Shown: positions 18,561-27,993, counted from the first letter of the stretch. The stretch is DNA of 64,000 bases from Bradyrhizobium sp. LHD-71 (GCF_031157255.1 NZ_JAVIFX010000017.1:1-64000); one strand, 5' to 3'. The notes: generated by a model not told the origin, from the letters alone. Numbers and translations are program-made.

Positions 18561-19037
18561 TGCCACCATGGTCGATGGGCGGAAGCGCATGATTGCGCGC
18601 GTGCCCGCGTAAACGAAGAAGGCCAGAACAACCGTCTGAGCGACTAGGAACGGTGGTTCGGATTGGGTCGGCGCCAGCGCCGTCAGTCCAGGGACCTTCA
18701 GGAAGGCCTGCACCACCAGCACAAAGACGTTCAAGTAAAGCGCGACCAACGCCGTCACGGCGTAAATCCAGCGCCAGGCATCCTTCAGGCGGAACGAGTA
18801 GCGTGCAGCCGCCGCGATCGCGAGGACGGCAAGCGAAATGATGCCGAAAATGTGCGAGGGCAGGAGCTTCGTGAACGGAAACACGAAGCCGGTGACACTG
18901 GTTGCGACGGTTGTAATCAGGAAGATTGCCGTCCAGCTTTCGAGCCGCCGGCTATCGAACATGCCAGCCAGAACGACAAATCCTGAGAGAATACCTATCA
19001 GGCTGAGTAAGACGTGGATGAAAGTGAGGGGATCCAT
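18555..19037 (-). CDS. Four-helix membrane protein of unknown function
   Basis: This integral membrane protein of about 160 residues has four hydrophobic segments. They begin DPLTFIHVLLSLIGILSGFVVLAGMF, then WTAIFLITTVATSVTGFVFPF, SHIFGIISLAVLAIAAAARYSF and IYAVTALVALYLNVFVLVVQAF, with a final FLVAQTVVLAFFVYAGTRAI. I do not recognise a named family. I chose ATG 19037; a GTG at 19049 is in frame. The region just upstream holds a 36-bp tandem array, so its promoter or leader is repeat-rich. Its last codon lies in the dispersed repeat behind der. Confidence 0.65.
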   Translation of the reverse strand: MDPLTFIHVLLSLIGILSGFVVLAGMFDSRRLESWTAIFLITTVATSVTGFVFPFTKLLPSHIFGIISLAVLAIAAAARYSFRLKDAWRWIYAVTALVALYLNVFVLVVQAFLKVPGLTALAPTQSEPPFLVAQTVVLAFFVYAGTRAIMRFRPSTMVAN

Positions 19038-19060
19038 TCCGAAGATCACGGCAGTTGCTC

Positions 19061-19241
19061 CGTAGCCGCTCGCAGCGCGAGCGTCGCTTCGCTCGTCCGT
19101 AGCCGTTCGAAGAACGGCGTCGCTTCGCTCGCCCGTAGCCGTTCGAAGAACGGCGTCGCTTCGCTCGCCCGTAGCCGTTCGAAGAACGGCGTCGCTTCGC
19201 TCGCCCGTAGCCGTTCGAAGAACGGCGTCGCTTCGCTCGCC
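19061..19241. repeat. 36-bp tandem repeat array (one degenerate plus four identical units)
   Basis: Units 19098-19133, 19134-19169, 19170-19205 and 19206-19241 are identical, and 19061-19097 is a divergent first copy. Each unit contains the palindrome GCCGTTCGAAGAACGGC and the segment GGCGTCGCTTCGCTCGCC, so each could form stem-loops. Translated on the plus strand it gives a repeating VASLARSRSKNG pattern, a coding artefact that I recall being annotated as hypothetical proteins in related genomes. The array lies between two minus-strand genes, immediately upstream of the membrane protein gene. Confidence 0.9.
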
Positions 19242-19303
19242 TATGAGGCCTGCAAGAACCTTACGGCGTAGGAGACAAAAACGCTACATGTGGCTGACGC
19301 GAC

Positions 19304-20044
19304 TTAAGAGGGAGGATGAAAGCTCAGCGTCTTGCGGCTCGGATAGTCATAGATCTTGCCGGTCTCGCTCCATGAAGGCAGACAGAGCGGCACGATCAAT
19401 TCGGCGACCTGCTCCGGGGTGTCGAGCGTGAGCGGGTCTTCGCCAGGCATCAGGATTGCTCGCATCCTTGTGCGGATTGGCCCTGGATTGAACAGATTGA
19501 CCCGCAACGGCGTATTTGCCGTCTCATTCGCCCAGGCGCGCGCGAGCACCTCGAGCGCAGCCTTCGAGGCCGCGTAGGGGCCCGCATAGGCTGTGGCTTT
19601 CGCCGCCGCACCGGAGGAGATGAAGACCGCGCGCGGCGCGTCCGATTGCTTCAGCAAAGGCTCCATGCAGCGGATGAGCTGGAAATTGGCATTCACATTG
19701 ACGGCCATCGTGTCGGTCCACAACTTCATGTCGATGTGGCCGAGCGGTGAAACCGGGCCGAGCACGGCGGCGTTGCCTACCATCACGTCGAGCTTGCCCT
19801 GGCGCTCGTTCAAGGCCGCGCCGAGACGCGCGATGCCGTCGAAATCGGTTATGTCGAGCGGCACCAGCGTCGTCGTTCCGCCCTGCGCCTTGATTGCATC
19901 GTCCAGCTCTTCGAGCGCGCCGACCGTTCGCGCCACCGCGATCACATGCGCGCCAGCGCGCGACAGTGCGAGCGCTGTGGCATGACCGATGCCGCGCGAG
20001 CAGCCGGTCACGAGAGCGGTACGAGAGGCGAGAGGCTTTGTCAT
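19304..20044 (-). CDS. SDR family NAD(P)-dependent oxidoreductase
   Basis: This is a classical short-chain dehydrogenase of 246 residues with intact motifs. TGCSRGIG lies at about 13-20 and VGNAAVLG (the NNAG equivalent, here GNAA) at about 88. The catalytic Ser is in FISSGAAAKA, and YAASK holds the Tyr and Lys. The C-terminus KTLSFHPPS is unusual in lacking the common xDGG end. The reaction and substrate cannot be assigned. It lies downstream of purF on the same strand with 160 bases between them, and that gap holds a GCCCGGC-CTCGT-GCCGGGC hairpin at 20070-20088. Confidence 0.85.
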   Translation of the reverse strand: MTKPLASRTALVTGCSRGIGHATALALSRAGAHVIAVARTVGALEELDDAIKAQGGTTTLVPLDITDFDGIARLGAALNERQGKLDVMVGNAAVLGPVSPLGHIDMKLWTDTMAVNVNANFQLIRCMEPLLKQSDAPRAVFISSGAAAKATAYAGPYAASKAALEVLARAWANETANTPLRVNLFNPGPIRTRMRAILMPGEDPLTLDTPEQVAELIVPLCLPSWSETGKIYDYPSRKTLSFHPPS

Positions 20045-20203
20045 GAATGCAGGGTCTCTGGACCGTCAGGCCCGGCCTCGTGCCGGGCATCGGCGGTTTG
20101 CGACCGGGGTTTTATAGACGTCGTTGGCCAGGGCAAGTCCCGGGACGACCCGGCGTTGCCCGCCCGTAAAGCGGCCATGACCTGGCAGCGGTGAATGTAC
20201 GCG

Positions 20204-21703
20204 CTAGCTCGCTTCGGCCAGCAGCGAAAGCTGCCGCGGCTGCGGCGAGGCCTCGGCGCGATCGGTCAGCGGGGTCGGATAATCGCCGGTGAAGTAGTGG
20301 TCGGTGAATTTCGGCTGCGCCGGATCGCGCCCTGGTTCGCCCATCGCCCGATAGACACCGTCGATCGACAGGAACGCCAGCGAGTCCGCGCCGACGATCT
20401 GTCGCATCTCTTCAAGATCATGGGTCGCCGCCAAAAGGCTTTCGCGGTCCGGCATGTCGATGCCGTAATAGTCCGGATGGGTAATTGGCGGCGAGGCGAT
20501 CCGGAAATGCACTTCGCGGGCGCCCGCGTCACGCATCATCTTGACGATCTTCTTCGAGGTCGTGCCACGCACCAGACTGTCGTCGATCAGAATGATACGC
20601 TTTCCGGCAATCGCGGCGCGGTTGGCCGAATGTTTCATGCGTACGCCGAGCTCGCGCACGCTCTGCGTGGGCTGAATGAACGTGCGGCCAACATAGTGGT
20701 TGCGGATGATGCCGAGCTCGAACGGTATCCCGGATTCGTGGCTGTAGCCGATTGCGGCAGGCACGCCGGAATCCGGTACCGGCACCACCACATCGGCAGC
20801 GACATTGCTTTCGCGCGCGAGCTCAGCGCCGATCGCCTTGCGCACGTCATAGACCGGCCGCCCTCCGAGGATCGAATCCGGACGCGAAAAATAGATGTAT
20901 TCGAACAGGCACGGCCGGGCCCGCATCGGCGGGAACGGCTTGTGGCTCTGGACGCCGGCCTCGTCAAACACGATGACTTCACCGTTGTCGATGTCACGCA
21001 CGTACTTGGCCCCAATGATATCGAGTGCGCAGGTTTCCGAGGTCAGGATCGGACAGCCATCGAGCTCACCGAGCACGAGCGGGCGGATCCCAAGCGGATC
21101 GCGCGCGCCGACGAGTTTCTTGTTTGTGAGCGCAACCAGCGAATATGCACCTTCGATCGCGCGCAGCGCCTCGATGAAGCGGTCGATGAAATGGTTGCGT
21201 TTCGACTGCGCAACCAGATGCAGGATGACTTCAGTGTCCGTGGTTGACTGCATCATCGCGCCGTTACGCACGAGTTCGCGGCGAAGCGTCAGGCCGTTGG
21301 TCAGATTGCCGTTGTGGGCGACGGCAAAGCCGCCGGCGTTCAGTTCCGCGAACAGCGGTTGAACGTTGCGCAGGATGGTTTCACCGGTGGTGGAATAGCG
21401 GACATGGCCGACCGCCGACGAACCTGGCAGGCGGTCGATAACTTCGCGTCTGGAGAAGGTATCGCCGACGAGACCGAGGCGGCGCTCGGAATGAAAGCGT
21501 TTGCCGTCGAAGGCGACGATACCGGCGGCCTCCTGACCCCGATGCTGCAGGGCGTGCAAGCCGAGTGCGGTGATGGCGGCCGCTTCCGGATGGCCGAAGA
21601 TGCCGAACACGCCACATTCCTCGCGCAGCTTGTCGGAATCAAGGTCGAGATGATCGTCGAGCGCCTGGTCGGCGTCGCCGGAAACCTTGCTGGTCGTGTC
21701 CAT
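20204..21703 (-). CDS. purF: Amidophosphoribosyltransferase
   Basis: This is the first enzyme of de novo purine synthesis: PRPP plus glutamine to 5-phosphoribosylamine. It has 499 residues from ATG 21703. A propeptide of 29 residues precedes the nucleophile Cys30 (REECGVFGIFGH), which becomes N-terminal after self-processing, as in Bacillus-type PurF. The glutaminase domain has HALQHRGQEAAG, GHVRYSTTG and HNGNLTN. The PRPP loop is in IILIDDSLVRGTTSKKIV. The frame upstream to 21721 uses TTG and was not chosen. The cvpA gene lies 24 bases upstream on the same strand, the classical cvpA-purF arrangement. Confidence 0.96.
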   Translation of the reverse strand: MDTTSKVSGDADQALDDHLDLDSDKLREECGVFGIFGHPEAAAITALGLHALQHRGQEAAGIVAFDGKRFHSERRLGLVGDTFSRREVIDRLPGSSAVGHVRYSTTGETILRNVQPLFAELNAGGFAVAHNGNLTNGLTLRRELVRNGAMMQSTTDTEVILHLVAQSKRNHFIDRFIEALRAIEGAYSLVALTNKKLVGARDPLGIRPLVLGELDGCPILTSETCALDIIGAKYVRDIDNGEVIVFDEAGVQSHKPFPPMRARPCLFEYIYFSRPDSILGGRPVYDVRKAIGAELARESNVAADVVVPVPDSGVPAAIGYSHESGIPFELGIIRNHYVGRTFIQPTQSVRELGVRMKHSANRAAIAGKRIILIDDSLVRGTTSKKIVKMMRDAGAREVHFRIASPPITHPDYYGIDMPDRESLLAATHDLEEMRQIVGADSLAFLSIDGVYRAMGEPGRDPAQPKFTDHYFTGDYPTPLTDRAEASPQPRQLSLLAEAS

Positions 21704-21727
21704 TGCGCCTCTCGCTCTCAAGGGGGC

Positions 21728-22375
21728 TTAGCGCCCCGACGTCGACTTACCTTCGATCAACTGGCGAAGCCCGTCCCGCTGCGATTTGGAGTACCCGCCC
21801 GTGTCGGTGGCGACCGCGGCATTCTGCGGTTGGGCGGGCGACAGTTCCGTCTGCTCGTCCTTGTCGCGCTTCAACCTCTTTAAGATGGTGGTCTCTGGGT
21901 CATCCGGCAACATCGACATGAGCCAATTTCCGGTTGATTGCAGCACGCTGAGCGATTTTGCGGTGCGGACCCAGTCCGGCTGCTGCTTGTCCGGAACCAG
22001 CCAGACGAAGAACAGGAAGGCGACAACCACAATCAACAGGCCGCGGCCCAGTCCGAACAGAAAGCCGAGAGTGCGATCGAGCGCGCCGATGCGCGAATCC
22101 AGCACCATGTCGGAAACTTTCGAGGTCATGATCGTGGCCAACACGAGTGTGCCGATAAAAACGCCCGCGATGACGGCAATGGAGGCGATGGTGTCGTTCT
22201 GGAAGTAGGCCTTGGCCTGCGGCAGCAGCCGAGGGAATGCGTAGAGGGTGGCGATCGCCGCTGTGGCCCATGCAGCAATGGAGAGGATCTCGCGCATGAA
22301 GCCGCGGATCATGGCCAGCAGGCCCGACAGCAGCATCACCGACAGCACGATCACATCAAGCAGGGTAATGGGCAT
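21728..22375 (-). CDS. cvpA: CvpA family membrane protein
   Basis: This inner-membrane protein has 215 residues and four helices in its first 125 residues (ITLLDVIVLSVMLLSGLLAMIRGFMREILSIAAW begins the family domain). A polar C-terminal tail follows. CvpA was named for colicin V production in E. coli; its true role remains unclear, though links to envelope integrity are reported. Direct adjacency to purF is the conserved context and supports the name. Confidence 0.9.
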   Translation of the reverse strand: MPITLLDVIVLSVMLLSGLLAMIRGFMREILSIAAWATAAIATLYAFPRLLPQAKAYFQNDTIASIAVIAGVFIGTLVLATIMTSKVSDMVLDSRIGALDRTLGFLFGLGRGLLIVVVAFLFFVWLVPDKQQPDWVRTAKSLSVLQSTGNWLMSMLPDDPETTILKRLKRDKDEQTELSPAQPQNAAVATDTGGYSKSQRDGLRQLIEGKSTSGR

Positions 22376-22849
22376 CGGGTCGTCAGGTCCGCTTCAATTG
22401 CTTGGGCGAATCGGCGTCGGACGCCCACCCTCTAGTGACGATGCAATAGTGCATCCTGCAAGGCCGCCGATTGTGGTTCCAGAGCATTTAATTGAAGTGT
22501 GTCCGAGATCACGGTCGGGCCCCGCGCCGGCTGTATAGCCGCGCGGGCGCGCGTCGTCACGGCTAAACAGCGATCAATGCGCAATTTTGTACTCGAATCG
22601 GCTGTTCGGCGGCAGCGCGCCCCCAGCTGGAAAGCCCCCAGGCCGATCCGCTGCCGCGGGGGATGATCGCCGCCGGCCATCTCGATGGCTCGGATCGGGG
22701 CAGTTCCGTCAAATTCGAGGGAAGTCGTTAGCCGGCTGTTGACCGGGATTGAGATCAGGCCAGCCGATCGAGGCAATGGAACCGCATTCGCCACACAAGC
22801 GCCGATCAAGAACTCCTCAAGTGGACGGGATCAATCTCACCGAGAGCCC
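22376..22849. other. Divergent intergenic region before the GGDEF-EAL gene
   Basis: About 470 bases between divergent cvpA and the GGDEF-EAL gene. Frames extend through it on both strands but have low-complexity or non-conserved composition. The GGDEF-EAL frame continues upstream to 22685, giving 55 extra residues without membrane or domain character. Promoters for both genes must lie here, but I cannot point to convincing -35/-10 boxes. Confidence 0.35.
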
Positions 22850-25267
22850 ATGCAGAGCGCCTTGCCCGGATCGAGCCGTCGGCTCTTGAAACTGGTTGCG
22901 CCTTTTCTGGCGATTGTCATCGTGCAGGCGATGCTCGCCGGCGCGAGCATGGCGATCCTGACCTCGGTGCGAGCCTACATCGCAGGCGAAAGCCTCTGGT
23001 CCAAGGGCGAGAAGGAGGCCGTCTCGAGCCTGCTTCTGTATCTGCAGACGCGCGACGCGGATCGCTTCGCGCGATATGAAGCCGCGCTTGCGATCCCGCT
23101 TGGGGACCTCGAGGCGCGCCGCGCGCTGGAGCAGGATCCGGTCGATCTCGAGCAGGCGACGAAAGGGTTCATCCAGGGCGGCAATCATCCCGACGACATT
23201 CCGGGCTTGATCCGACTGTTCCGCTACTTTCGCTGGTTCAGCTACTTTTCCGCAGCCGTGGACAGTTGGCGCGCGACCGACGCGGGCATTGAAGAACTTG
23301 TCCGTGTCGGCGGCGCCATCAAGGCGGCGTTCGCCGATAACTCCATGACGCCGACCGATCTCACAAACTTCCGGCGACAAATCGAGCTGGTTGACGCGCG
23401 CATCGCGCCGGAGGCGCTGCGATTTTCCGAAAGCCTCGGTCAGGGATCGCGGCTGGTGGCCGCCATTCTCACGTCGATCAATGTTGTCGGCGCTCTGGGG
23501 TTGGCGATGCTCGTGCTCTGGCACTTGCGCAACCTCCTGATGCAGGGCGCGCGCTCGGAACGTGCGTTGAAGGCGGAGAAGGAACGGGCCCAGATCACCC
23601 TTGCGTCGATCGGCGATGCGGTCGTAGCGACGGACGCCCTTGGCCGGATTGATTATCTCAACCCCGCCGCCGAGCGACTGATCGGCACCACGTGTCTGGA
23701 AGCGCAGGGGCAGACGACCGACACGCTGTTTCGCATCATCGAGAGCGGCGATGAGGGGGCGATCGTAAGCATCGCGAGCTCGACGCCAGGCAGTTCGTCG
23801 ATCGCAACGATGCAACTCGTGCGTCCGGACGGCAGCCGCGTGGCGGTGTCGCGAACCAGCAGTGCGCTTGATCCGAAGAGCGAAACCAGTCTCGGGGCTG
23901 TCCTGGTCCTGCACGACAGAACGGTCGAACAGGAGTTCATTCAACGTCTCTCGCATCAAGCGGCCCACGACGCGCTTACAGGGCTCGCTAATCGGCCGGA
24001 ATTCGAACGCTGCCTGACAGTAGCTCTGAACGACCAGTATGCGGCGCTGCACGCCTTGATGGTTCTTGACGTCGATCAGTTCAAGAACGTCAACGACACC
24101 TGTGGCCACGCCGCCGGTGACCAACTGCTTCGTCAGATCGCCGACATTTTGCAGCAGCAGCTCGCTTCGGACGACCTCGTTGCAAGACTCGGCGGTGATG
24201 AATTCGCTGTCCTGCTGCGCCACCGCGGCGAGCGCCCGGCCTTGGGCGTTGCCGAACGCATTCGCAATTCGGTCGAGCAATTCGCCTTTTCCTACCGGAG
24301 CCGACCGTTTGCCGTCACGGTCAGCGCCGGCCTTGTCTCTCTGGGACAATGCGCACGGAGCCTGGAGGAGGTGCTGCGGGCGGCGGATACCGCCTGCTAT
24401 CTCGCGAAGCAAAGCGGCAGGAACCGGGTCGAAGTCTACCGTTCGTCCGAGACTGAGCTGACGCAGCGCATGAGCGAGATGGCCTGGCTTCAGCGTCTGA
24501 ACCTGGCGCTGGAGAACGACGGCTTTTGCCTTTACGAGCAGACCATTGTCTCCCTCCAGGCGCCGGAAACAGACGAAGGCGCGCATGTCGAAGTGCTGCT
24601 TCGGCTCAAGGATCTGAACGGGGCGCTGGTTGCGCCCGGAAGCTTTATGCCGGCGGCAGAACGCTACGGACTTACGGAACTGCTCGATCGATGGGTGATC
24701 AGGAACGCGCTGCCGGTTCTTGCGGCTCGCTTGAAACAGGAGCAAGCGACGATCGAGACATGCGCGATCAATCTTTCCGAAGCAACATTGACCGGGGGTG
24801 GGTTCGTCGACTTCGTGCACGAGCAGTTTGTTCTCCATGACGTCCCGCCGTCGCTGATCTGCTTCGAAATCGCCGAGACCACAGCGGTCTCCAACTTGTC
24901 GGCGGCCGGCGACCTCATACGTTCGCTGAGGCGGCTCGGCTGCCGCTTCGCGCTCGACGATTTCGGCAGCGGCATGTCATCCTTCGCCTACCTGAAGACG
25001 CTTCCTATCGACTACCTCAAGATTGACGGCGGCATGGTCCGCCATCTTGTGAGCGACCGTGTCGATCGCGCGATGGTGGAGATGATCGCTCAGGCCGCAA
25101 GGGTCCTCCGCGTCGCGACGATCGCGGAGTGGGCGGAAACCCCGGATATCGTCGAGCTACTCCGGCAGCTTGGAATTGACTACGCGCAAGGATATGCGGT
25201 CGGTCGGCCGCAGCCGTTCTGCGCCTCGGCGAAATCCGCAGATGAAAAGGCTCGCGAAGTCGCGTGA
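22850..25267 (+). CDS. Membrane-anchored PAS-GGDEF-EAL c-di-GMP enzyme
   Basis: This protein of about 805 residues has, in order, a first membrane helix (LVAPFLAIVIVQAMLAGASMAIL), a periplasmic sensor region of about 170 residues, and a second helix (VVGALGLAMLVLWHL). A PAS domain (TLASIGDAVVATDALGRIDYLNPAAERLIG), a GGDEF domain with intact ARLGGDEF, and an EAL domain follow. The EAL signature reads EVLLR, but the other catalytic residues are kept: INLSE, FEIAET, ALDDFGSG, YLKIDG, AEWAET and AQGY. No RxxD inhibitory site precedes GGDEF. It could therefore make and degrade c-di-GMP, with phosphodiesterase activity plausible. I chose ATG 22850, which places the first helix at the N-terminus. 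Confidence 0.85.
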   Translation: MQSALPGSSRRLLKLVAPFLAIVIVQAMLAGASMAILTSVRAYIAGESLWSKGEKEAVSSLLLYLQTRDADRFARYEAALAIPLGDLEARRALEQDPVDLEQATKGFIQGGNHPDDIPGLIRLFRYFRWFSYFSAAVDSWRATDAGIEELVRVGGAIKAAFADNSMTPTDLTNFRRQIELVDARIAPEALRFSESLGQGSRLVAAILTSINVVGALGLAMLVLWHLRNLLMQGARSERALKAEKERAQITLASIGDAVVATDALGRIDYLNPAAERLIGTTCLEAQGQTTDTLFRIIESGDEGAIVSIASSTPGSSSIATMQLVRPDGSRVAVSRTSSALDPKSETSLGAVLVLHDRTVEQEFIQRLSHQAAHDALTGLANRPEFERCLTVALNDQYAALHALMVLDVDQFKNVNDTCGHAAGDQLLRQIADILQQQLASDDLVARLGGDEFAVLLRHRGERPALGVAERIRNSVEQFAFSYRSRPFAVTVSAGLVSLGQCARSLEEVLRAADTACYLAKQSGRNRVEVYRSSETELTQRMSEMAWLQRLNLALENDGFCLYEQTIVSLQAPETDEGAHVEVLLRLKDLNGALVAPGSFMPAAERYGLTELLDRWVIRNALPVLAARLKQEQATIETCAINLSEATLTGGGFVDFVHEQFVLHDVPPSLICFEIAETTAVSNLSAAGDLIRSLRRLGCRFALDDFGSGMSSFAYLKTLPIDYLKIDGGMVRHLVSDRVDRAMVEMIAQAARVLRVATIAEWAETPDIVELLRQLGIDYAQGYAVGRPQPFCASAKSADEKAREVA

Positions 25268-25295
25268 AAGCTTCGCCACGAAACGTTGGCGACCG

Positions 25296-26708
25296 TTAGC
25301 CGCCGCCAGCCGCGGCGCTTCGCCGTTTGCTGCCTTTTGCTGCAATCTCCGAAACCAGGCTGACCAAGGAGCCAACCGAATGGAGCGCGAGCCCAGCGTC
25401 GGCCGCGCCGTCGCCGCGCGGCATCTCAGGCAGCACCGCGCGCGCGAAGCCGAGTTTCGCCGCTTCTTTCAAGCGCGCCGGCATGAGCGGCACCGGACGC
25501 ACGGCGCCTGAAAGTGACACCTCACCGAAATAGACAGCCTCCGCCGGTAACGGCGCGTTGGTGAGCGAAGAGACCAGGGCGGCGGCTGCCGCAAGGTCGG
25601 CCGCCGGCTCCTGAATTCGCAAGCCGCCCGCGACATTCAGGTAAACGTCGTGGGCGGAAAGCTTTACGCCGCAGTGTGCTTCCAGAACCGCAAGCACCAT
25701 TGACAGCCGGCTCGGGTCCCAGCCGACCACGGCGCGGCGCGGCGTTCCGAGCGAGGTGGGCGCCACCAGCGCCTGCAGTTCGACCAGTACCGGTCGCGTG
25801 CCTTCGACGCCTGCGAAAACAGCGGTGCCGGGCGTTCCGAGATCGCGTTCTGACAGGAACAGCTCGGACGGATTGTGCACTTCGCGCAAGCCGAGGCCGG
25901 TCATCTCGAACACGCCAATCTCGTCGGTCGGCCCAAATCGATTCTTTACGGCGCGGAGAATGCGGAATTGCTGCGAGCCTTCTCCTTCGAAGGACAGCAC
26001 CGCGTCCACCATGTGCTCGACCACGCGGGGCCCGGCGATCTGCCCATCCTTGGTGACATGGCCGACCAGGATCAGTGCCGCACCGGATCTCTTGGCGAAG
26101 CGTATCAGCGCCTGAGCCGAAGCCCGCACCTGCGTCACCGTACCGGGGGCGGATTCCACGGTGTCGGTCCACATCGTCTGGATTGAATCGATGATGACGA
26201 GGCGAGGGGACGTGCCCTCTGAAAGTGTTGCAATGATATCCTCAACCGACGTCTCAGCAGCGAGCTGGACGGGTGCGGCCGCAAGCCCTAGCCGCTCCGC
26301 CCGCAGGCGAACCTGCGCCACCGCCTCCTCACCGGAGATATAGACCACGCGATGCTTCGCCTTCGCCATCATGCTTGCGGCCTGGATGAGGAGCGTCGAC
26401 TTGCCGATGCCAGGATCGCCGCCGAGCAGAAGCACGGAGCCACGCACAAAGCCGCCGCCGGTGACGCGGTCGAGCTCGGCCATGGCGGACGCAAGTCGCG
26501 GAGCCTCCTTGTTTTCGCCTGTCAGCGACTGGAGCGCGAAGGTGCGTCCCTTGCGTTTGGCGCGAAGGCTGACCGGTCCGCTGGCGGCGCCGGAGGGGTC
26601 TTCCTCAGCCAGCGTGTTCCATTCGCCACACGCCTCGCACTTGCCCTGCCAGCGGCCATAGGCGGCCCCGCAATTCTGGCAAACGAAAGAGAGAACGGCT
26701 TTGGCCAT
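25296..26708 (-). CDS. radA: DNA repair protein RadA
   Basis: This RecA-like branch-migration ATPase acts in recombination and replication fork repair, 470 residues. It has an N-terminal zinc finger (CQNCGAAYGRWQGKCEAC), Walker A GGDPGIGKST at about 96-105, the RadA-specific KNRFG motif (VKNRFGPTDEIGVF), and the C-terminal Lon-like domain (LNVAGGLRIQEPAADLAAAAAL...). Order dnaB-alr-radA on one strand, with about 100 bases between genes, is conserved in the group. Confidence 0.95.
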   Translation of the reverse strand: MAKAVLSFVCQNCGAAYGRWQGKCEACGEWNTLAEEDPSGAASGPVSLRAKRKGRTFALQSLTGENKEAPRLASAMAELDRVTGGGFVRGSVLLLGGDPGIGKSTLLIQAASMMAKAKHRVVYISGEEAVAQVRLRAERLGLAAAPVQLAAETSVEDIIATLSEGTSPRLVIIDSIQTMWTDTVESAPGTVTQVRASAQALIRFAKRSGAALILVGHVTKDGQIAGPRVVEHMVDAVLSFEGEGSQQFRILRAVKNRFGPTDEIGVFEMTGLGLREVHNPSELFLSERDLGTPGTAVFAGVEGTRPVLVELQALVAPTSLGTPRRAVVGWDPSRLSMVLAVLEAHCGVKLSAHDVYLNVAGGLRIQEPAADLAAAAALVSSLTNAPLPAEAVYFGEVSLSGAVRPVPLMPARLKEAAKLGFARAVLPEMPRGDGAADAGLALHSVGSLVSLVSEIAAKGSKRRSAAAGGG

Positions 26709-26817
26709 GGAATCGGTTGCTCCGGAAGGCTAACGGCCATAGCACGGGTTTCGACCAAGACGCACAGCCGTTGAAACCTTCGCGCCAGCTGGCCTTCAAC
26801 CTGCCTTCAACGGAACT

Positions 26818-27993
26818 TCATGTCGCGCTGCCGCCGCGATAGACCCGCTGATAGCGGTCACCCAGACTGGTCAGCACCTCGTATCCGATGGTGCCGAAGT
26901 GGTACGCGAGTTCGTCGACAGTAATGTCGCCGCCGATCAGCGTGACCATTTGGCCGCGTCTTGGTCGTGACGGCAGGTCCGTGACATCGATCGCCATCAG
27001 GTCCATCGAGATGCGGCCGGCGATTGGGCAGCGTGTCTCCGCTACGAGCGCATCGGCGGTGCGTACGCCGTCGACGCCGCCGGCGGCGCGGAAATAACCG
27101 TCGGCGTAGCCGGCCGAGACAATCGCGAGCCGGGTTTGACGCCGTGCAGTCCAGGTCGCGCCGTAGCCGACCGTCTCGCCCTTCTCGACGTCGCGGACCT
27201 GCACGATGCGTGCTTTCAGATCGACCACCTGCTGCATCGGATTATCTGCTTCCGGCGTGGGATTGACGCCGTAGAGCGCGGCCCCAGGGCGGAGCAGGTC
27301 GAACTGAAACTGCGGCCCGAGGAAGATGCCGGATGAATTCGACAGCGAGGCGGATATGTTGCTGAAGAGCCGCGCAACCTCGCGGAACGCGGCGGCTTGC
27401 TTGCCATTCAACGAATGTTGCAAGTCCTCAGCGCAGGCGAGATGGCTCATCACCAGCGTGATGCCGTGATCCGGCTGCGCCACCCGGACCGATAGAGCCT
27501 GTGCTTCGGCGACGCTGAGACCAAGCCGGTTCATGCCGGTGTCGACATGGATTGCGCAGCCGCCGGCATATCCGTTGACCTTGCAGAATGCATCCCATTC
27601 GGCGAGCTCGCCGAGGTCGCCGATCACGGGCCGGCAGTTCAGCTCGGCGAAGGCCGCACCCGTGCCCGCGAAATAGCCGTTCAGTACATAGATGGTGGCG
27701 TTCGGCGCGGCTGCGCGGGCGCGGCGCGCTTCCTCCAGCGTCGCGACGAAGAATGTCTTGCAGCCCGCAGTGTTGAGGGCGCGGGTGACTTGTTCGATGC
27801 CGCAGCCGTAGGCGTTCGCCTTGACGACGCCGGCACATTCCGCGGGCACGCCGCGCGTCTCCAGCTTGCGCCAGTTGGCGACGATCGCATCGAGATCAAC
27901 GGTAAGAAGGCCATTGGCGGCGCGATCCATGAGTTTTGCGCCGGCTGGATGCGCCTCGCCGCCGATCGCTGAAACTGCTGCTTGCGCCATCAT
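26818..27993 (-). CDS. alr: Alanine racemase
   Basis: This PLP enzyme interconverts L- and D-alanine for peptidoglycan synthesis, 391 residues. The PLP lysine is in VVKANAYGCG and the second catalytic base Tyr in ETVGYGATW. Other family blocks are HVDTGMNRLG, RPGAALYGVNP and GRISMDLMAIDVTD. An N-terminal extension of about 28 residues before LTVDLDAIVANW is longer than in many Alr proteins, so a later start cannot be excluded. The tandem ATG at 27993/27990 was used. Confidence 0.94.
   Translation of the reverse strand: MMAQAAVSAIGGEAHPAGAKLMDRAANGLLTVDLDAIVANWRKLETRGVPAECAGVVKANAYGCGIEQVTRALNTAGCKTFFVATLEEARRARAAAPNATIYVLNGYFAGTGAAFAELNCRPVIGDLGELAEWDAFCKVNGYAGGCAIHVDTGMNRLGLSVAEAQALSVRVAQPDHGITLVMSHLACAEDLQHSLNGKQAAAFREVARLFSNISASLSNSSGIFLGPQFQFDLLRPGAALYGVNPTPEADNPMQQVVDLKARIVQVRDVEKGETVGYGATWTARRQTRLAIVSAGYADGYFRAAGGVDGVRTADALVAETRCPIAGRISMDLMAIDVTDLPSRPRRGQMVTLIGGDITVDELAYHFGTIGYEVLTSLGDRYQRVYRGGSAT

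Noticed and set aside
19014-19271. An 85-residue plus-strand open frame reading as a repeated VASLARSRSKNG peptide
   Set aside because: It is the translation of the 36-bp tandem array plus the antisense of the membrane protein gene start; no ribosome binding site or signal supports a real protein.
20070-20088. GCCCGGC-CTCGT-GCCGGGC hairpin upstream of the SDR gene
   Set aside because: A 7-bp GC stem without T tract is common by chance in this GC-rich DNA; mentioned in the SDR entry but not called as a terminator.
22432-22809. A 125-residue minus-strand open frame between cvpA and the GGDEF-EAL gene
   Set aside because: Composition looks like antisense shadow of GC-rich DNA, no ribosome binding site, and it overlaps the start region of the plus-strand gene.
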